From: a virus
DNA length: 30,151 nt
IMG/VR virus record: IMGVR_UViG_3300034109_000055
Location: 1 to 30,151 of that record
Strand: one strand, 5' to 3'
Part shown: one piece after another, positions 12,958 through 20,685 of the stretch
How the letters are laid out: each line of letters begins with the position of its first letter
Numbering within the stretch: the first letter of the stretch is position 1
Notes under the pieces: model-generated
What the model saw: the letters and a program-made list of their open reading frames with translations, nothing else
Told to the model about the DNA's origin: nothing
Database searches by the model: none
Made by a program: the position numbers and the translations under genes

Positions 12958-13749
12958 ATGGCTGAATTTGTAGATTCTATTGACAATGAAGAAGTTCAAC
13001 AAGATGAATTTCAGGCTGAAGAAGCCAAACAACAACAGGAGCAAGTAGCAGAGGAATCACCAGCGATCCCTGAGAAGTACAAGGGTAAATCGATGGATGA
13101 GATTATCAAGATGCACCAGGAAGCTGAAAAGCTCATTGGTAGACAAGCTCAGGAAGTTGGAGAAGTTCGTAAGTTAGCTGATGAGTTGATCAAAAGGCAA
13201 ATCACTCCTGCAAAGCAAGCAGCAACAGCAGCCGTCGAAGATGATGTAGATTTTTTTGCCGATCCTGTTAAGGCAGTAAATAAAGCTGTAGCTCAACACC
13301 CAGCAGTGCAACAAGCTCAAGTAGCTGCTGCACAGGTAGCTAGGATGAACACAGCAAACAGGTTAGCTCAAACCCACCCTGATTATACTCAAGTGGTAAC
13401 AGACCCTGAGTTTGCTGGTTGGGTAAACGAGTCACCAGTACGCCGTCAGTTGTTTGCCGCAGCGGACCAACAGTTTGATTTCGACTCAGCACATGAACTG
13501 CTTACTAACTTTAAAGCCTTGAAGAAAGTACGTCAAGAAGCTGTAAAGCAAGCAGCAGAGCAGATGCAAGAAGAAAACACTAAACAGTTGAAGGCCGCAA
13601 CTGTGTCAGCTCCAAGCAGTACAGGTGAAACGAGCAATAAAATATATCGTCGAGCAGAACTTATTCGGCTCCAGCTCACGGACCCTGAGCGTTATATGGC
13701 TAATCAAGATGACATCATGAGAGCCTACGCTGAAGGACGTGTTCGATAA
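12958..13749 (+). CDS. Scaffolding / head assembly protein
   Basis: A 263-residue, highly charged, Gln/Glu/Ala-rich helical protein directly before the capsid gene, the standard scaffold position. The N-terminus is acidic (VDSIDNEEVQQDEFQAEEA), PEKYKGKSMDEIIKMHQEAE follows at about 38-57 (a segment typical of podovirus scaffolds), and the C-terminus is basic with YRRAELIRLQL and ending RAYAEGRVR, fitting a capsid-binding tail. AGGAG lies 6 bases before the ATG. Confidence 0.8.
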   Translation: MAEFVDSIDNEEVQQDEFQAEEAKQQQEQVAEESPAIPEKYKGKSMDEIIKMHQEAEKLIGRQAQEVGEVRKLADELIKRQITPAKQAATAAVEDDVDFFADPVKAVNKAVAQHPAVQQAQVAAAQVARMNTANRLAQTHPDYTQVVTDPEFAGWVNESPVRRQLFAAADQQFDFDSAHELLTNFKALKKVRQEAVKQAAEQMQEENTKQLKAATVSAPSSTGETSNKIYRRAELIRLQLTDPERYMANQDDIMRAYAEGRVR

Positions 13750-13778
13750 CTTAATTCAATTCTTAAAGGATTTTTAAA

Positions 13779-15324
13779 ATGGCTACAGCAGCTTATCCTG
13801 GAGGTAGTTCCTCCATCGTTAACAAGACCAATGCGGATAAATTTATCCCTAGCCTATAATTTTGGGGATGTAAAACCTTCTCTGAATAACTGGGAAAGAA
13901 CGTAAGGTGTCTTAACCAGAGGGAACACGACATTACCAACAATGCAGTTCACGCCTAGGAGGGTGTATGAAGCGATTAAGTTGGAAGTATATTGCAGGTT
14001 TGATTGATGGCGAAGGCTGTCTAGATGTTCAAGTAACAAACGGTATTTATGTCAGACCAAGAGTAAGAATAGGTATGGCAGTGAATGCAAAGATGATACT
14101 TGATATGATGCAAGTTAATCATGGTGGTTATTTATGTCACCGTGAAAGTAAGAATGAAAACTGGCAAGATTCTGTAAGTTGGGAGCTTGTTGGTTACAGT
14201 CAAGTATGTCCTTTCTTACGAAATATTGCTAACCATCTATATATCAAACACGAACAAGCCAGGTTTCTCCTTTGGATGGAGAATAACTTAAAAGGCAAGC
14301 AGGTCGCTGATGAAGCAAGACAGCTTGTGATAACTGAGCTAAAAGCAATGAAGCGTGACCCGCACAGACTAAGTGAGAAGGCACAGGAGAAAGTTTTAAT
14401 ACTTCTGTGATGCGATAGTCGGAGTATCTTTTTAGATACTGGGAAATTTGGTCAGATGAAATCGTTGCTTCTTACAAAAAAGCTCTTGTGATGGCTAACC
14501 TCATCAACAAGATGAGCATGAAAGGTAAGAAAGGCGATACCCTTCACATTCCAGTACCAACCCGTGGCTCTGCATTCGCTAAAGCAGCTAACACTGCTGT
14601 TACGATTCAGGCTGATGTTGAGACTGAAGTTCAGGTGCTCTTGAACAAGCACTTCGAATACAGCCGCTTCATCGAAGATATCGTCGAAGTTCAGGCTCTG
14701 TCCTCGCTTCGTCGTTTCTATACGGAAGATGCAGGCTATGCACTTGCTCGTCAAGTAGATACCGATCTTATCCAACTTGGTCGTTCCGCTAACAACGGTG
14801 CTGGCACTGCTGCTTATGCTAACGCATACATCGGTGGTGATGGTAGCACTGCTTATAATAGCGGTACGCCTAACGCTTCAGCATTGACTGACGCAGGTAT
14901 TCGTCGTATGATCCAACGTCTGGATGATAACGATGTTCCTATGACAGATCGTTATTTGGTTGTTCCTCCTTCCAGCCGTAACACGTTGATGGGTATCGAC
15001 CGCTTCACCGAGCAAGCTTTCGTTGGTGAAACCGCTGGTGGTAACACCATCCGTAACGGTCAGATCGGTGATGTGTATGGCGTTAAAGTGTTTGTTACGC
15101 CTCAGTGTGACACCGCTACTGGTTCAGCACGTATTGCTCTTATCTTCCACAAAGATGCAGCAGTAATGGCAGAACAGATGGGTGTTCGTTCGCAGACTCA
15201 ATACAAGCAAGAATACCTTGCTACGTTGTTTACTAGCGATATGCTTTACGGTGTTTCTTTGCTCCGTAAAGGTGACCTTGCTAGCGTACCAACCTCAATG
15301 TTCCCCATCGCAGTACCTGCTTAA
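13779..15324 (+). CDS. Major capsid protein, split by a group I intron (exons 13779-13850 and 14443-15324)
   Basis: Joining the exons gives 317 residues with the junction FIP|EIWSDE, which restores the conserved N-terminal segment of this capsid family (NKFIPEIWSDE..xxYKKxLVxANL then MSMKGKKGDT and HIPxPTRG). Exon 1 encodes 24 residues after AAAGGA and an ATG; without splicing, translation stops at TAA after 26 residues. The later sequence, with RYLVVPPSSRN, IGDVYGVKVFVT and HKDAAVMAEQMGVRSQTQYK, fits an HK97-fold shell protein. Exon 2 uses more C-ending codons than its neighbours, as expected for a highly expressed gene. Confidence 0.88.
13851..14442 (+). mobile_element. Group I intron with homing endonuclease ORF
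   Basis: 592 bp. Boundaries come from RNA pairings I could draw. P1: exon bases ATCCCT (13845-13850) pair with the guide GGGGAT (13864-13869), with the expected U.G at the splice site. P10: guide bases AATTTT (13858-13863) pair with exon 2 GAAATT (14443-14448). The intron ends in G (14442). CTGG at 13892 and CCAG at 13917 could form P4, and CGAC near 13929 with GTCG near 14418 could be part of P7. The subgroup was not determined. Confidence 0.88.
13967..14410 (+). CDS. LAGLIDADG homing endonuclease inside the intron
   Basis: A 147-residue protein with a single LAGLIDADG motif, YIAGLIDGEGCLD at 8-20, so it should act as a homodimer. The two acidic residues of the motif (D14, E16) are present. 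The rest shows the LAGLIDADG fold pattern: PRVRIGMAVNAKMILDMM, then a strand-rich part ending near SWELVGYSQ, then a helical end HLYIKHEQARFLLWM. AGGAGG lies 4 bases before the ATG, so it has its own translation signal. It presumably cuts intronless capsid genes at the insertion site and may also aid splicing. Confidence 0.9.
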   Translation: MKRLSWKYIAGLIDGEGCLDVQVTNGIYVRPRVRIGMAVNAKMILDMMQVNHGGYLCHRESKNENWQDSVSWELVGYSQVCPFLRNIANHLYIKHEQARFLLWMENNLKGKQVADEARQLVITELKAMKRDPHRLSEKAQEKVLILL

Positions 15325-15331
15325 TTAAGCA

Positions 15332-15357
15332 TAGGGGAGGCTAAACAGTCTCCCCTA
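15332..15357 (+). terminator. Strong hairpin after the capsid gene, possible partial terminator
   Basis: TAGGGGAGGCT and AGTCTCCCCTA form an 11-bp stem (one G.U) closed by AAAC. It starts 7 bases after the capsid stop. The downstream ATTACAAAG is not a U-tract, so it may mainly protect capsid mRNA or lower downstream expression. Confidence 0.5.
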
Positions 15358-15374
15358 ATTACAAAGAGGTCACA

Positions 15375-15533
15375 ATGGTCAAATTTCGTTGTAAGTTATC
15401 TGGTGTAGTACATGAGTTTGAATCAGAGTATGACATTAAACAGATGCGTAGACATCCTGATTATGTTGAAGTAAAAGAAGAAGAACAAAAACCTATAGAG
15501 AAGAAGGTCACGAAGAACTCTAAAGAGGGTTAA
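15375..15533 (+). CDS. Small hypothetical protein after capsid, 52 aa
   Basis: MVKFRCKLSGVVHEFESEYD then IKQMRRHPDYVEVKEEEQKP and a Lys-rich end. AGAGGT lies 4 bases before the ATG. The KFRxxxSGxxxEF...DIxxMRxHPDYxEV pattern recurs directly after capsid genes in many phages and may be a small head or neck component; function is not known. Confidence 0.75.
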   Translation: MVKFRCKLSGVVHEFESEYDIKQMRRHPDYVEVKEEEQKPIEKKVTKNSKEG

Positions 15534-15535
15534 CA

Positions 15536-17050
15536 ATGCCTACCATTAAAATCAAGGGATCATCAACAGCTTCTTCTGTACCGTCATCTCTTGCATTAAG
15601 AGAACTAGCAGTTAACGTCACAGACAAGAAGCTTTATGTTGGTGATGGGTTTACTGTCCAGAAAGTTGTTGGTTCTCTTGGTAATCAAGAAGCTAACGCT
15701 GTAGCAATCACTGGTGGCTCTGTTGTTGGTATTACTGACTTAGCAGTTGCTGACGGTGGAACAGGCGCATCAACAGCAGCACAAGCAAGAACTAACTTAG
15801 GTGTCACGGCTACAGGCTCTGACACCACTTATGCTTTCAGGGCTAACAATCTTTCTGACTTAGCTAATGCAACAACTGCAAGGACGAACCTAGGTTTAGG
15901 TACGATTGCAACACAGAATGCTAATGCGGTTAATATCACTGGTGGTGTTGTCAGCGGTATCACTGATCTTGCAGTCGCTGATGGCGGTACTGGAGCAAGT
16001 ACTGCTGCTGATGCAAGAACTAATCTAGATGTTCCTAGTAGAACTGGTAGCGATGCTTCTGGTACATGGAATATTAGCATCACAGGTAATGCAGCTACCG
16101 CAACTAACGGTGTTGTTACGACAGGAAGCTACAGCAATCCTACATGGTTAACAGCACTAGCATGGTCTAAGGTTACTGGTACACCAACAACACTAGGTGG
16201 TTATGGCATCACTGATGGTGTATCAACAGCAAGTACGTATAGTAACCCATCCTGGTTAACAGCATTAGCATGGTCAAAGATTACATCAACACCTACGACA
16301 CTAAGTGGTTACGGTATCACTGATGGTGTATCTACAGGTGGTAGCTATGCAGATCCAACCTGGATTACATCTTTAGCTGGTTCTAAAATCACTGGTAACA
16401 TCAGTGGTAATGCAGCAAATGTCACTGGCACAGTAGCAGTTGCTAATGGTGGTACTGGTGGTACAACAGCAGCTACAGCAAGAGCTAACCTGTTACCATC
16501 TTACGCTACCAACGCTACAAAGGTATTGGCTGTCAATGCAGGAGAAACCGATGTTGCTTGGGTTACTGCTGGTGGTGGTGGTATTGGTGATGTTGCTGGT
16601 CCTGCATCTTCTACTGACAATGCTGTAGCAAGGTTTGATGGTACAACAGGTAAGCTTATCCAGAATAGTGCATTCACTGTTAATGATAGCGGTGAAGTCA
16701 TGGCCGGTACGTGGACAGCTACAACGATTAGTCCTTTATATGGTGGTACTGGACAGACTAGCTACACTAATGGCCAACTACTTATTGGTAACGCTTCTGG
16801 TGGTTTAACGAAGGCTACGCTAACCGCTGGTTCGAATGTAACCATAACTAATGGTGATGGTGCTATTACCATCGCTGCTACAGGTGGTGGTGGCGGATCA
16901 TCAACGATCCTAGAGAATGATGTTGTCATATCATCTAGCTACACACTAACAGCAAACAAGAATGGACTATCTATTGGTCCTGTAACAATTAACACTGGCG
17001 TGGCTGTAACTGTACCTACTGATCAGCGGTGGGTTGTTTTAGCTTATTGA
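15536..17050 (+). CDS. Tail fibre-like protein with repeated segments
   Basis: A 504-residue protein. The N-terminus MPTIKIKGSSTASSVPSSLA then ELAVNVTDKKLYVGDG is a common fibre start. Residues about 60-320 contain repeats: ITDLAVADGGTGASTAA twice, ARTNLG three times, and three units of the type WLTALAWSKVTGTPTTLGGYGITDGVST. A Gly/Ser-rich middle and a beta-rich C-terminus ending VAVTVPTDQRWVVLAY follow. Such repeats build a trimeric fibre shaft. It is the first gene of a three-gene fibre/adhesin block. Confidence 0.8.
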   Translation: MPTIKIKGSSTASSVPSSLALRELAVNVTDKKLYVGDGFTVQKVVGSLGNQEANAVAITGGSVVGITDLAVADGGTGASTAAQARTNLGVTATGSDTTYAFRANNLSDLANATTARTNLGLGTIATQNANAVNITGGVVSGITDLAVADGGTGASTAADARTNLDVPSRTGSDASGTWNISITGNAATATNGVVTTGSYSNPTWLTALAWSKVTGTPTTLGGYGITDGVSTASTYSNPSWLTALAWSKITSTPTTLSGYGITDGVSTGGSYADPTWITSLAGSKITGNISGNAANVTGTVAVANGGTGGTTAATARANLLPSYATNATKVLAVNAGETDVAWVTAGGGGIGDVAGPASSTDNAVARFDGTTGKLIQNSAFTVNDSGEVMAGTWTATTISPLYGGTGQTSYTNGQLLIGNASGGLTKATLTAGSNVTITNGDGAITIAATGGGGGSSTILENDVVISSSYTLTANKNGLSIGPVTINTGVAVTVPTDQRWVVLAY

Positions 17051-17059
17051 GGATAAAAA

Positions 17060-17638
17060 ATGTCTGCTATTAAAGTTCAAGGAAATGCTAGCGGTACTGG
17101 TACACACACGATTCAGTCCGCTAATACTAACTCTAACCGTACTGCTACGTTGCCTGATGCGGATGGTACGCTCATCGTGGCAGATGCTGCTAATACCTTT
17201 ACAGGTACGCAGACTTTTGCTGGATCAAGTAGTGCCTTAGCAATGATCTTAAATGACGTTGCTGAGACAACAACAATATCAGCAACAGCAGCCACAGGTA
17301 CGATTAACTATGATGTAACAACACAATCAGTGTTGTACTACACCAGCAATGCCTCTGCTAACTGGACTGTAAACTTCAGAGCATCTGCTGGTACATCATT
17401 GAATACTGCGATGTCTACAGGACAAACACTTACTGTTGTCTTCTTAGTTACTCAAGGATCTACAGCTTATTACAACAGTGCTGTGCAGGTTGATGGTTCA
17501 TCAGTAACACCTAAATGGCAGCAAGGTACAGCTCCATCTGCAGGTAACGCATCCAGTATTGATGCTTATGTATACAGTATTGTAAAGACAGGTAACGCAG
17601 CCTTTACTATCTTTGCATCACAAACTAAGTTCGCTTAA
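17060..17638 (+). CDS. Fibre-associated structural protein
   Basis: A 192-residue protein. The N-terminus MSAIKVQGNASGTGTHTIQS, then NSNRTATLPDADGTLIVADA, is a segment common in fibre proteins of marine and freshwater phages, here followed by a beta-rich domain (TISATAATGTINYDVTTQSV... YVYSIVKTGNAAFTIFASQT). Thr/Ser/Ala/Asn-rich, few charged residues. AGGATAAAAA precedes the ATG. It is probably a short fibre or fibre tip; partner unknown. Confidence 0.75.
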   Translation: MSAIKVQGNASGTGTHTIQSANTNSNRTATLPDADGTLIVADAANTFTGTQTFAGSSSALAMILNDVAETTTISATAATGTINYDVTTQSVLYYTSNASANWTVNFRASAGTSLNTAMSTGQTLTVVFLVTQGSTAYYNSAVQVDGSSVTPKWQQGTAPSAGNASSIDAYVYSIVKTGNAAFTIFASQTKFA

Positions 17639-17642
17639 TACC

Positions 17643-19658
17643 ATGCCTATCTTAACTACATTAGGTGCTGCTTGTGCTAGAGCCTGGGGTTTTACCTCAG
17701 GTTTAGTCAAAGACCAGTACTTTAACTTAACAACCTTGCTCCTCCCAGGCAACGGCACTGACGGAAAACAAAACCGTACTTTCAAAGACAGTTCAGTCAA
17801 TGACTTCTTAATCACGCCTAACGGCAACACAACGCAGGGTACGTTCTCGCCGTTCAGCCAGACTGGGTGGGGGAATTATTTCAATGGTAGTTCTTATTTG
17901 ACATCATCACATCCAGCGCTTAATGCAACTTTCACAATTGAAGCATGGATTTATAGAACTTCTGGCAGTGCTCTCCAAAGTATTATTTTTCTCAATGCTG
18001 GAGGCAATAGCGGTGTTATCGTTTACATTGATGCTTCAAATTATCTAACTGTTACGGACGGAAGCACCGGCCAATCAGCATTTAGTAATTTGACCGTTCC
18101 GATTAACTCATGGACACATATCGCAGTGGTGCGTAGTGGTGGAACAACAACCGGTTATGTAAACGGTACGGTTGCTGGTTCACATACATTTACACCTAGC
18201 ACTGTTAATGCTGCAACCATAGCCAGATATTCAGCCGCAAGTCCTCTTTATTTTCCAGGCTACGTTTCAAATGTTCGTGTAGTCAACGGAACTGCCGTGT
18301 ATACAGGAGCCTTTACACCATCAACAGTACCATTAACGGCAATCACCAACACATCGCTTCTCACTTGCCAATCTAACCGCTTTATAGATAACAGCTCTAG
18401 CCCATTAACCATTACAGCCAACGGCTCACCCTCCGTCACCCCCTTCTCCCCCTTCGCCCCTACACAGTCCTACTCAGCAGCAGCAGTGGGTGGTAGCGGG
18501 TATTTCGATGGGAATAGTGACTACCTGAGCGTTGCTAACCAAACTGCACTGCAACTCAGCGGTAGTCAATTTACGATTGAGGGTTGGTTTTACTTTACAA
18601 CGTCTGGAGTTGATAACTACATTGTTGTTCAGTCATCAGCACTAGCAGATGCAAACGTCAACTGGTTGGTAAGAGTTACGTCAGGAAATAAACTTCGTGT
18701 ATTGCTAATGACTTCAGGAGCAACGGCTGTTAGTTTTGATGGTTCAACAACTGTTACAGCAAACTCATGGCATCACTTTGCAGCAACTTGTGACGGAACT
18801 GGAGCGGGGTCAAATGTGCGTTCATGGCTTGATGGTGTTTACCAAGGCGGCACAACAGTAAACACGGCAAACATAAACACAAACTCAGCGGCGACTCAAA
18901 TTGGTGGATGGAGTTTTGCTTCGTCTTATTCAACTGGGTATGTTAGTAATTTGCGAATCTTAAAAGGTACTGCGCTTTACACAGGAACGTCTGACATTGC
19001 CGTCCCCACCGCACCACTCACCGACATCACCAACACCTCCCTCCTCCTCAACTTCACCAACGCTGGCGTTGTCGATGCCACTGCCAAGAATGTGCTGGAG
19101 ACTGTTGGGAATGCTCAGATCAGCACAACACAGAGCAAGTGGGGTGGTGGGAGTATTAGTTTTGATGGGACGGGTGATTACTTAAAAGCCCCGGATGATG
19201 TTAACTGGGATCTAGGCTCTTCTAACTTTACTATAGAGGCTTGGGTTTATCCAACGGCATCGCCGCTACAACCTATTTTAATTGGCCAGTGGACATCTTC
19301 GTACGCTTGGTTACTAACTTTATCTAATGATTCAAACAGATATTTAAGAGGGATTCTGTATAACGGTTCTTTCAATGATTATGTTAGTACGTCACCTTTA
19401 CAACTTAATAATTGGAATCATTGTGCGATGGTTCGTGAAAGCAACACAGTAAGTTTGTATCTAAATGGATCTCGTGTTTACACAACAACATTTACAGGTT
19501 CAGTATCAACTTCAACGTCAGCCGTTACAGTTGGAGCAAACGCAAGTGGTGCAGATCCTTTCACTGGTTATATGGATGACGTAAGAATTACTAAAGGTCT
19601 TGCTCGGTACACAGGCAGCACCTATACCACGCCAACAGCACCCTTCCCAGTCCAGTGA
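17643..19658 (+). CDS. Adhesin with three LamG/lectin-like domains
   Basis: A 671-residue protein. After an N-terminal attachment region (FKDSSVNDFLITPNGNTTQG near 47-66), three concanavalin-like jellyroll units occur at about 80-250, 285-460 and 505-665. Each has FTIEAWIY or FTIEGWFYF, a SWTHIAVVR/SWHHFAAT/NWNHCAMVR strand, and an ending of the type GYVSNVRVVNGTAVYTG. Such domains bind carbohydrates, so this is a likely receptor-binding protein. Linkers around 18430-18470 and 19003-19070 are C-rich and unlike the AT-rich domains, which suggests assembly by recombination. The ATG at 17643 is used; the frame is open upstream without a good start. Confidence 0.85.
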   Translation: MPILTTLGAACARAWGFTSGLVKDQYFNLTTLLLPGNGTDGKQNRTFKDSSVNDFLITPNGNTTQGTFSPFSQTGWGNYFNGSSYLTSSHPALNATFTIEAWIYRTSGSALQSIIFLNAGGNSGVIVYIDASNYLTVTDGSTGQSAFSNLTVPINSWTHIAVVRSGGTTTGYVNGTVAGSHTFTPSTVNAATIARYSAASPLYFPGYVSNVRVVNGTAVYTGAFTPSTVPLTAITNTSLLTCQSNRFIDNSSSPLTITANGSPSVTPFSPFAPTQSYSAAAVGGSGYFDGNSDYLSVANQTALQLSGSQFTIEGWFYFTTSGVDNYIVVQSSALADANVNWLVRVTSGNKLRVLLMTSGATAVSFDGSTTVTANSWHHFAATCDGTGAGSNVRSWLDGVYQGGTTVNTANINTNSAATQIGGWSFASSYSTGYVSNLRILKGTALYTGTSDIAVPTAPLTDITNTSLLLNFTNAGVVDATAKNVLETVGNAQISTTQSKWGGGSISFDGTGDYLKAPDDVNWDLGSSNFTIEAWVYPTASPLQPILIGQWTSSYAWLLTLSNDSNRYLRGILYNGSFNDYVSTSPLQLNNWNHCAMVRESNTVSLYLNGSRVYTTTFTGSVSTSTSAVTVGANASGADPFTGYMDDVRITKGLARYTGSTYTTPTAPFPVQ

Positions 19659-19666
19659 GGCCAACC

Positions 19667-19966
19667 ATGCTCTACAGTAAAAACGGAAGTATTCCCAAGC
19701 ATCACACAGACGGTACAGAGGGCTGGATTGAAGTGCCTGATGCGCCGGACTGCCCTGAAGGTATGGAAGTTATCTGGTGGTCGCATGAGTGGGTTGTACG
19801 TCCACCAAAGCCAGCAGACAGGGCAGGTTACCAGTGGAACTGGAACCACTCTGACAAGACATGGGTTGAGGGTAAGTATGCAACAACGGTGGATGAGGTT
19901 GTAACTGTTGAAGCAATCTTTGCTGACTCTGTTGGTGCAGACTCTGTAGCTGATTCAGTGAGCTAA
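19667..19966 (+). CDS. Small protein downstream of the adhesin
   Basis: A 99-residue protein from the ATG at 19667 (MLYSKNGSIPKHHTDGTEGW), with GAGG 6 bases upstream. Tryptophan-rich middle (VIWWSHEWVVRPP, YQWNWNHSDKTWVEG) and a repetitive acidic end ADSVGADSVADSVS. Position after the adhesin suggests a fibre-assembly or tip protein, but no family is recognised with confidence. Confidence 0.7.
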   Translation: MLYSKNGSIPKHHTDGTEGWIEVPDAPDCPEGMEVIWWSHEWVVRPPKPADRAGYQWNWNHSDKTWVEGKYATTVDEVVTVEAIFADSVGADSVADSVS

Positions 19967-19968
19967 TC

Positions 19969-20172
19969 ATGGCTTTACAGGCAGATGAGCATGTAAAGCA
20001 AGTTGGTGATGCCCTATCAATCATTACAGTTGTAGGTACTCTAGCTGAATTACTGCCTGCAATGGCTGCTGTCCTCACCATTGTATGGACGGCAATCAGG
20101 ATATGGGAAACAGATACTGTTCAATCTATCTTTAATAGAGACAAACATGGAAGCGGTGGAACTTCTGAATAA
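19969..20172 (+). CDS. Small membrane protein, candidate holin
   Basis: A 67-residue protein with a hydrophobic region at about 16-45 (LSIITVVGTLAELLPAMAAV then LTIVWTAIRIW), enough for one long or two short spans, and a charged, soluble C-terminus ending HGSGGTSE. This is the size and shape of small phage holins, and it is followed by another membrane peptide. However, the lysozyme lies 10 kb downstream beside a different membrane protein. Holin is therefore a guess. Confidence 0.65.
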   Translation: MALQADEHVKQVGDALSIITVVGTLAELLPAMAAVLTIVWTAIRIWETDTVQSIFNRDKHGSGGTSE

Positions 20173-20296
20173 ACTATGGCCTATCTTTTTAGGATTCTTA
20201 GGGTTAGTAGGTTTTCTAGTTCGCAATGATGTCAGAGTAAAAGATTTAGAAGCTAAAGTAGAAACACTGTTTGAGCTTCACAATAGAGGTAAATAA
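20147..20296 (+). CDS. Small membrane-anchored coiled-coil peptide
   Basis: A 49-residue protein from the ATG at 20147 (MEAVELLNKLWPIFLGFLGL), overlapping the previous gene by 26 bases in another frame. One membrane span at about 11-26, then a charged helix VRVKDLEAKVETLFELHN that could form a coiled coil. It could be an antiholin or spanin-like partner of the preceding protein; no signal peptide or lipobox is present to support a spanin. Confidence 0.65.
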   Translation: MEAVELLNKLWPIFLGFLGLVGFLVRNDVRVKDLEAKVETLFELHNRGK

Positions 20297-20297
20297 G

Positions 20298-20450
20298 ATG
20301 CAACAAAAGCCAAAGAAGATTGAGAAGGTTATGCGTGAGTACAAAGAAGGTACTCTGCATAGCGGTAAAGGTGGTCCTGTAGTTAAGTCACGTAAACAAG
20401 CAGTTGCCATTGCCTTATCAGAGGCTAAGAAGAAAGGAAAGAAGAAATGA
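20298..20450 (+). CDS. DUF6496-like small basic protein
   Basis: A 50-residue protein: MQQKPKKIEKVMREYKEGTL, HSGKGGPVVKSRKQAVAIAL and SEAKKKGKKK. The VMREYKxGTLHSGKGGPVVxSRKQAxAIALSEA pattern is that of the DUF6496 family found in phages and bacteria. Very basic and probably nucleic-acid binding; biological role unknown. First of four consecutive tiny basic genes linked by ATGA or GTGA overlaps. Confidence 0.75.
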   Translation: MQQKPKKIEKVMREYKEGTLHSGKGGPVVKSRKQAVAIALSEAKKKGKKK

Positions 20451-20542
20451 TGAAACCCTGTCCAGGATGTCCTACCCCAGCTAAGTGCAAGAAAGCTGGT
20501 AAGTGTATGATGAAAGCCAAAGAAGCAAAGAGAACAAAGTGA
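20447..20542 (+). CDS. 31-residue cysteine-rich basic peptide
   Basis: MMKPCPGCPTPAKCKKAGKC then MMKAKEAKRTK. Four cysteines (CPGC...KC..KC) could bind one zinc ion. ATGA overlap with the gene before and GTGA overlap with the gene after place it in the coupled chain, which supports real coding at this length. Function unknown. Confidence 0.6.
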   Translation: MMKPCPGCPTPAKCKKAGKCMMKAKEAKRTK

Positions 20543-20685
20543 AACCAGGATTGTACGCTAACATCAACGCCAAGCGTAAGCGTATTGCTGAAGGCTCTGG
20601 TGAGAAGATGAAGAAGCCTGGAAGTAAAGGTGCTCCAACCGCTAAAGATTTCAAGGAGGCAGCTAAAACTGCTAAGAAGAAATGA
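20539..20685 (+). CDS. Small basic phage protein (KPGLYANI family), GTG start
   Basis: A 48-residue protein starting at the GTG at 20539 (MKPGLYANINAKRKRIAEGS), with AAAGAGA upstream; the frame is open further upstream but that part overlaps the cysteine-rich peptide. The sequence KPGLYANIxAKRKRI..GSGEKMxKPGxKGAPTAKxF is a widespread phage and metagenome family of unknown role. It is strongly basic; whether it is packaged with DNA or ejected is not known. Confidence 0.75.
   Translation: MKPGLYANINAKRKRIAEGSGEKMKKPGSKGAPTAKDFKEAAKTAKKK

Noticed and set aside
13851-13856. Splice site directly after AGCCT (13855), or exon 2 starting at 14451
   Set aside because: These would give FIPSL-SDE or lose the tryptophan and do not satisfy P1/P10 pairing; the 13850/14443 junction restores EIWSDE and pairs perfectly.
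14488-15324. Capsid gene starting at 14488 as a free-standing ORF
   Set aside because: It has no ribosome site and lacks the conserved EIWSDE..YKK segment, which is in frame upstream and joins exon 1 by intron removal.
15700-16500. Diversity-generating retroelement or tandem repeat array in the fibre gene
   Set aside because: No reverse transcriptase or template repeat in the window; repeats are ordinary fibre-shaft protein repeats.
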